The translations under genes were made by a program, and so were the position numbers. Of a stretch of 8,498 nt of DNA, positions 7,271 through 8,498 are shown piece by piece. The notes under the pieces were generated by a model that had not been told where the DNA came from, searched no databases, and saw only the letters and a list, made by a program, of their open reading frames with translations. The DNA lies in assembly GCA_963974645.1 (NCBI GenBank), contig CAXBEA010000131.1, positions 1 to 8,498 of the forward strand, in the 5' to 3' direction. The DNA comes from Motiliproteus sp963974645 (GTDB taxonomy: Bacteria; Pseudomonadota; Gammaproteobacteria; Pseudomonadales; Balneatricaceae). The stretch's first letter is position 1. Each line of letters begins with the position of its first letter.

Positions 7271-8032
7271 TCACTTACTCAATTCAGACCGCCTAAGCGA
7301 CCTCTCCTGCCTCGCAGCCTCTTTGCCGTAGTCTGAGACCACTTCCTCAACATACGCCAGATGCGCATGCGCTGCCTGGCGCGCAAGCTCAGGATTGCCG
7401 TCGAAGATCGCCTCCATCAACACCTTATGCTGCCCATGAATCCTGGAACGATGACCTCGCTGCGGATAAATAGATTCGAGATTGTTGATAATATTTTTTT
7501 CAACCAGTCCTAGCAGTGCCCGCATCGTATGCAGCAACACAACATTATGCGACGCCTCGGCTATCCGCAGATGAAACTCCACATCCGCCCTCACCTCCTC
7601 GACAAAGGATTTAGATTCGTGATGCTTTTCCAGTTCGTCGTAAATTTTTCGTATAGATTTTCGGTCGGCTTCGGTGCTACGCAGAGCCGCATAGTAGGCA
7701 GCAACACCCTCCAGAGCATGACGGAACTCCAACAGATCCGCCTGCGCTTCTGGGTGCGATGAAAACAGGGTTAAGAGCGGATCTGCATAACCTGCGTCCA
7801 GGGTCTCTGAAACATAGGTTCCGCCCCCTTGGCGACTATTCAGCAACCCTTTAGCCACCAGCTTTTGCACCGCTTCACGCAACGAGGGGCGCGAAACATC
7901 AAATTGCAACGCCAATGCGCGCTCGGAAGGCAACTTTTGCCCCGGTTTTAAACTACCCTCTAGGATCATGCTCTCCAACTCATCCACAATCACATCGGAT
8001 ATTTTGGGCTGTTTAACGCGCTTATAGGTCAT
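7271..8032 (-). CDS. pdhR: GntR-family (FadR/FCD) pyruvate-responsive repressor PdhR
   Basis: The protein has 253 residues, like E. coli PdhR, and is similar to it throughout. The N-terminal winged helix (about 8-75) includes KLPSERALALQFDVSRPSLR, helix 47-58 for DNA recognition and the wing RQGGGTYV. The C-terminal FCD effector domain (about 97-235) contains LLEFRHALEGVAAYYAALRST, close to E. coli PdhR. D150, H154, H202 and H222/H224 sit where many FCD proteins bind a metal ion. In E. coli, PdhR represses pdhR-aceEF-lpd and releases DNA when it binds pyruvate; the same role is inferred here from gene order and from PdhR-type boxes at 8049-8059 and 8295-8305. ATG 8030-8032 matches the family N-terminus (TYKRVKQPKISDVI); the ribosome binding site is weak. 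A lactate-responsive LldR-type role is the alternative, but the sequence and adjacency to aceEF favour PdhR. Confidence 0.96.
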   Translation of the reverse strand: MTYKRVKQPKISDVIVDELESMILEGSLKPGQKLPSERALALQFDVSRPSLREAVQKLVAKGLLNSRQGGGTYVSETLDAGYADPLLTLFSSHPEAQADLLEFRHALEGVAAYYAALRSTEADRKSIRKIYDELEKHHESKSFVEEVRADVEFHLRIAEASHNVVLLHTMRALLGLVEKNIINNLESIYPQRGHRSRIHGQHKVLMEAIFDGNPELARQAAHAHLAYVEEVVSDYGKEAARQERSLRRSELSK

Positions 8033-8048
8033 TCGCCAATCCAGAAAA

Positions 8049-8059
8049 TGGTATTACCA
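8049..8059. promoter_or_regulatory. PdhR operator in the pdhR leader
   Basis: TGGTATTACCA has perfect 4-bp arms around ATT and is followed by ATT on the plus strand. It matches the PdhR box pattern ATTGGTnnnACCAAT in its core. It lies 17 bases before the pdhR start and is centred about 18 bp downstream of the transcription start predicted from the promoter at 8079-8106. A repressor bound there would block elongation or initiation, giving autoregulation. Confidence 0.85.
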
Positions 8060-8078
8060 ATTTTTAATGCGTTTAGTA

Positions 8079-8106
8079 CTTATACCACGAGAGACGATAA
8101 TTACAA
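8079..8106 (-). promoter_or_regulatory. Sigma70-like promoter for pdhR-aceEF
   Basis: On the minus strand, TTGTAA (8101-8106) and TATAAG (8079-8084) are separated by 16 bp. The predicted start of transcription is near 8072, leaving a leader of about 40 bases that contains the PdhR box. Confidence 0.65.
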
Positions 8107-8145
8107 CCTGGAAACCGACCCTAAAGCAAATCATCAGCAGTTCGT

Positions 8146-8174
8146 TGATTATTATTTACACAGCCCAATAATCA
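8146..8174. promoter_or_regulatory. Perfect 8-bp inverted repeat TGATTATT-N13-AATAATCA
   Basis: The arms lie at 8146-8153 and 8167-8174, midway between the two promoters and upstream of both. This is a reasonable place for an activator or a second regulator. No named factor is recognised, and in A+T-rich DNA such a dyad can arise by chance. Confidence 0.35.
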
Positions 8175-8184
8175 TAAACAACCC

Positions 8185-8206
8185 TTATTATTCATATTGA
8201 TAATAA
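8185..8206. promoter_or_regulatory. A+T-rich imperfect palindrome between the divergent promoters
   Basis: TTATTAT and ATAATAA form 7-bp arms at the ends of a 22-base element whose centre is also partly symmetric. It is followed by a run of A. It lies about 40 bp upstream of the -35 box of the transporter promoter, where an activator or a nucleoid protein could bind. A hairpin role is less likely because the stem has no G:C pairs. Confidence 0.3.
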
Positions 8207-8246
8207 AAAAACAGGTCAAACATCAACCAATTCAGGGAGGATCGGC

Positions 8247-8275
8247 TTGACAGTCGAAGGCTCTGTATTTAGGAT
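8247..8275 (+). promoter_or_regulatory. Near-consensus sigma70 promoter for the transporter gene
   Basis: TTGACA (8247-8252) matches the -35 consensus exactly. A 17-bp spacer leads to TAGGAT (8270-8275) as the -10 box. Transcription should begin near 8282, giving a leader of about 87 bases that carries the PdhR box and a second palindrome. Confidence 0.75.
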
Positions 8276-8294
8276 AGCAACTCCAAGCACAAAC

Positions 8295-8305
8295 TGGTAT
8301 TACCA
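8295..8305. promoter_or_regulatory. PdhR operator in the transporter gene leader
   Basis: TGGTATTACCA is identical in its 11-bp core to the box at 8049-8059, and both are followed by AATTT or ATTTT on the plus strand. It is centred about 18 bp downstream of the predicted start near 8282, the same geometry as on the pdhR side. This implies that PdhR also represses the divergent gene. Confidence 0.85.
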
Positions 8306-8317
8306 ATTTACCAAAGG

Positions 8318-8330
8318 GTTTGAATCAAAC
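8318..8330. promoter_or_regulatory. Palindrome GTTTGA-A-TCAAAC in the transporter leader
   Basis: This perfect 6-bp inverted repeat around one base lies 12 bp after the second PdhR box and about 28 bases before the ribosome binding site. The spacing is too tight for a stable hairpin, so a DNA-binding dimer is the likelier reading. The factor is unknown. Confidence 0.4.
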
Positions 8331-8368
8331 TCTAAATCATAAAAACAAAGAACACTTGAGGACTCAAT

Positions 8369-8498
8369 ATGAGAAAGCTTGCTCGTACTGCAGCGACCGC
8401 TGTAGCCTTAACTGCAGCCATGTCGGCAACTCTGCCGGCTAATGCTGGCGAAAAAACCCTGCTCAAAACCCCGATCGCCTTCGGCTCGCACCTGCCAG
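8369..8498 (+). CDS. Exported solute-binding protein, probably TRAP-transporter DctP-like subunit (partial)
   Basis: The gene starts at ATG 8369-8371, with GAGGA six bases upstream, and is cut by the right edge after 43 codons. Residues 1-26 form a typical Sec signal peptide: basic MRKLAR, an Ala-rich hydrophobic core, then ANA before the predicted mature start GEKTLLKT. The following TPIAFGSHLP resembles the first beta strand and ligand loop of periplasmic binding proteins of TRAP transporters; I infer this from a short match. Such a protein would bind an organic acid in the periplasm and pass it to DctQ/DctM-type membrane subunits, which would lie beyond the right edge. The PdhR-type box in its leader and the divergent pdhR-aceEF operon suggest a pyruvate-linked substrate such as pyruvate, lactate or another 2-oxo or 2-hydroxy acid. 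Export is well supported; the family and substrate are less certain. Confidence 0.7.
   Translation, partial: MRKLARTAATAVALTAAMSATLPANAGEKTLLKTPIAFGSHLP

Larger units (their letters stand above)
8033..8368. other. Divergent control region between pdhR and the transporter gene
   Basis: This 336-base region holds no credible gene. It is A+T-rich in the middle and carries two outward-facing promoters, two PdhR-type boxes and several dyads, each listed separately. Confidence 0.85.

Overview
This window looks like the chromosome of a marine-type gammaproteobacterium, perhaps Oceanospirillales-like. That placement rests on E. coli-like AceE, AceF and PdhR proteins, a moderate G+C content and a probable TRAP-type binding protein beside pdhR. 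It is an inference from family resemblance, not a database result.

Layout. Positions 1-1583 hold an unrecognised plus-strand gene encoding a helical, coiled-coil-rich protein of about 470 residues. A second open frame on the minus strand overlaps its 5' part and runs off the left edge. Positions 1584-1762 carry no recognisable gene. A small VanZ-family membrane protein gene follows on the minus strand (1763-2149). An 18-bp tandem repeat of nearly six units directly abuts its start codon.

Positions 2274-8032 are a pyruvate dehydrogenase locus on the minus strand, in transcription order pdhR, aceE, aceF, ending in a strong intrinsic terminator. AceE is the homodimeric-type E1. AceF is an E2 with three lipoyl domains. 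No lpd (E3) gene follows aceF in this window.

Positions 8033-8368 form a divergent control region between pdhR and a plus-strand gene cut by the right edge. That gene encodes an exported protein, probably a TRAP-transporter solute-binding subunit. Each side has a sigma70-like promoter, and each promoter is followed by a TGGTATTACCA box of the PdhR type centred about 18-19 bp downstream of the predicted transcription start. The simplest reading is that PdhR represses its own operon (pdhR-aceEF) and the divergent uptake gene, so that import of a pyruvate-linked acid and pyruvate oxidation are induced together.

The core metabolic genes are ordinary and well supported. The less explained parts are the left-edge gene or genes, the in-frame 18-bp repeat before vanZ, the duplicated GTAG/CTAC dyads before aceE, and the paired PdhR-type boxes. 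I see no CRISPR array, RNA gene or insertion sequence.
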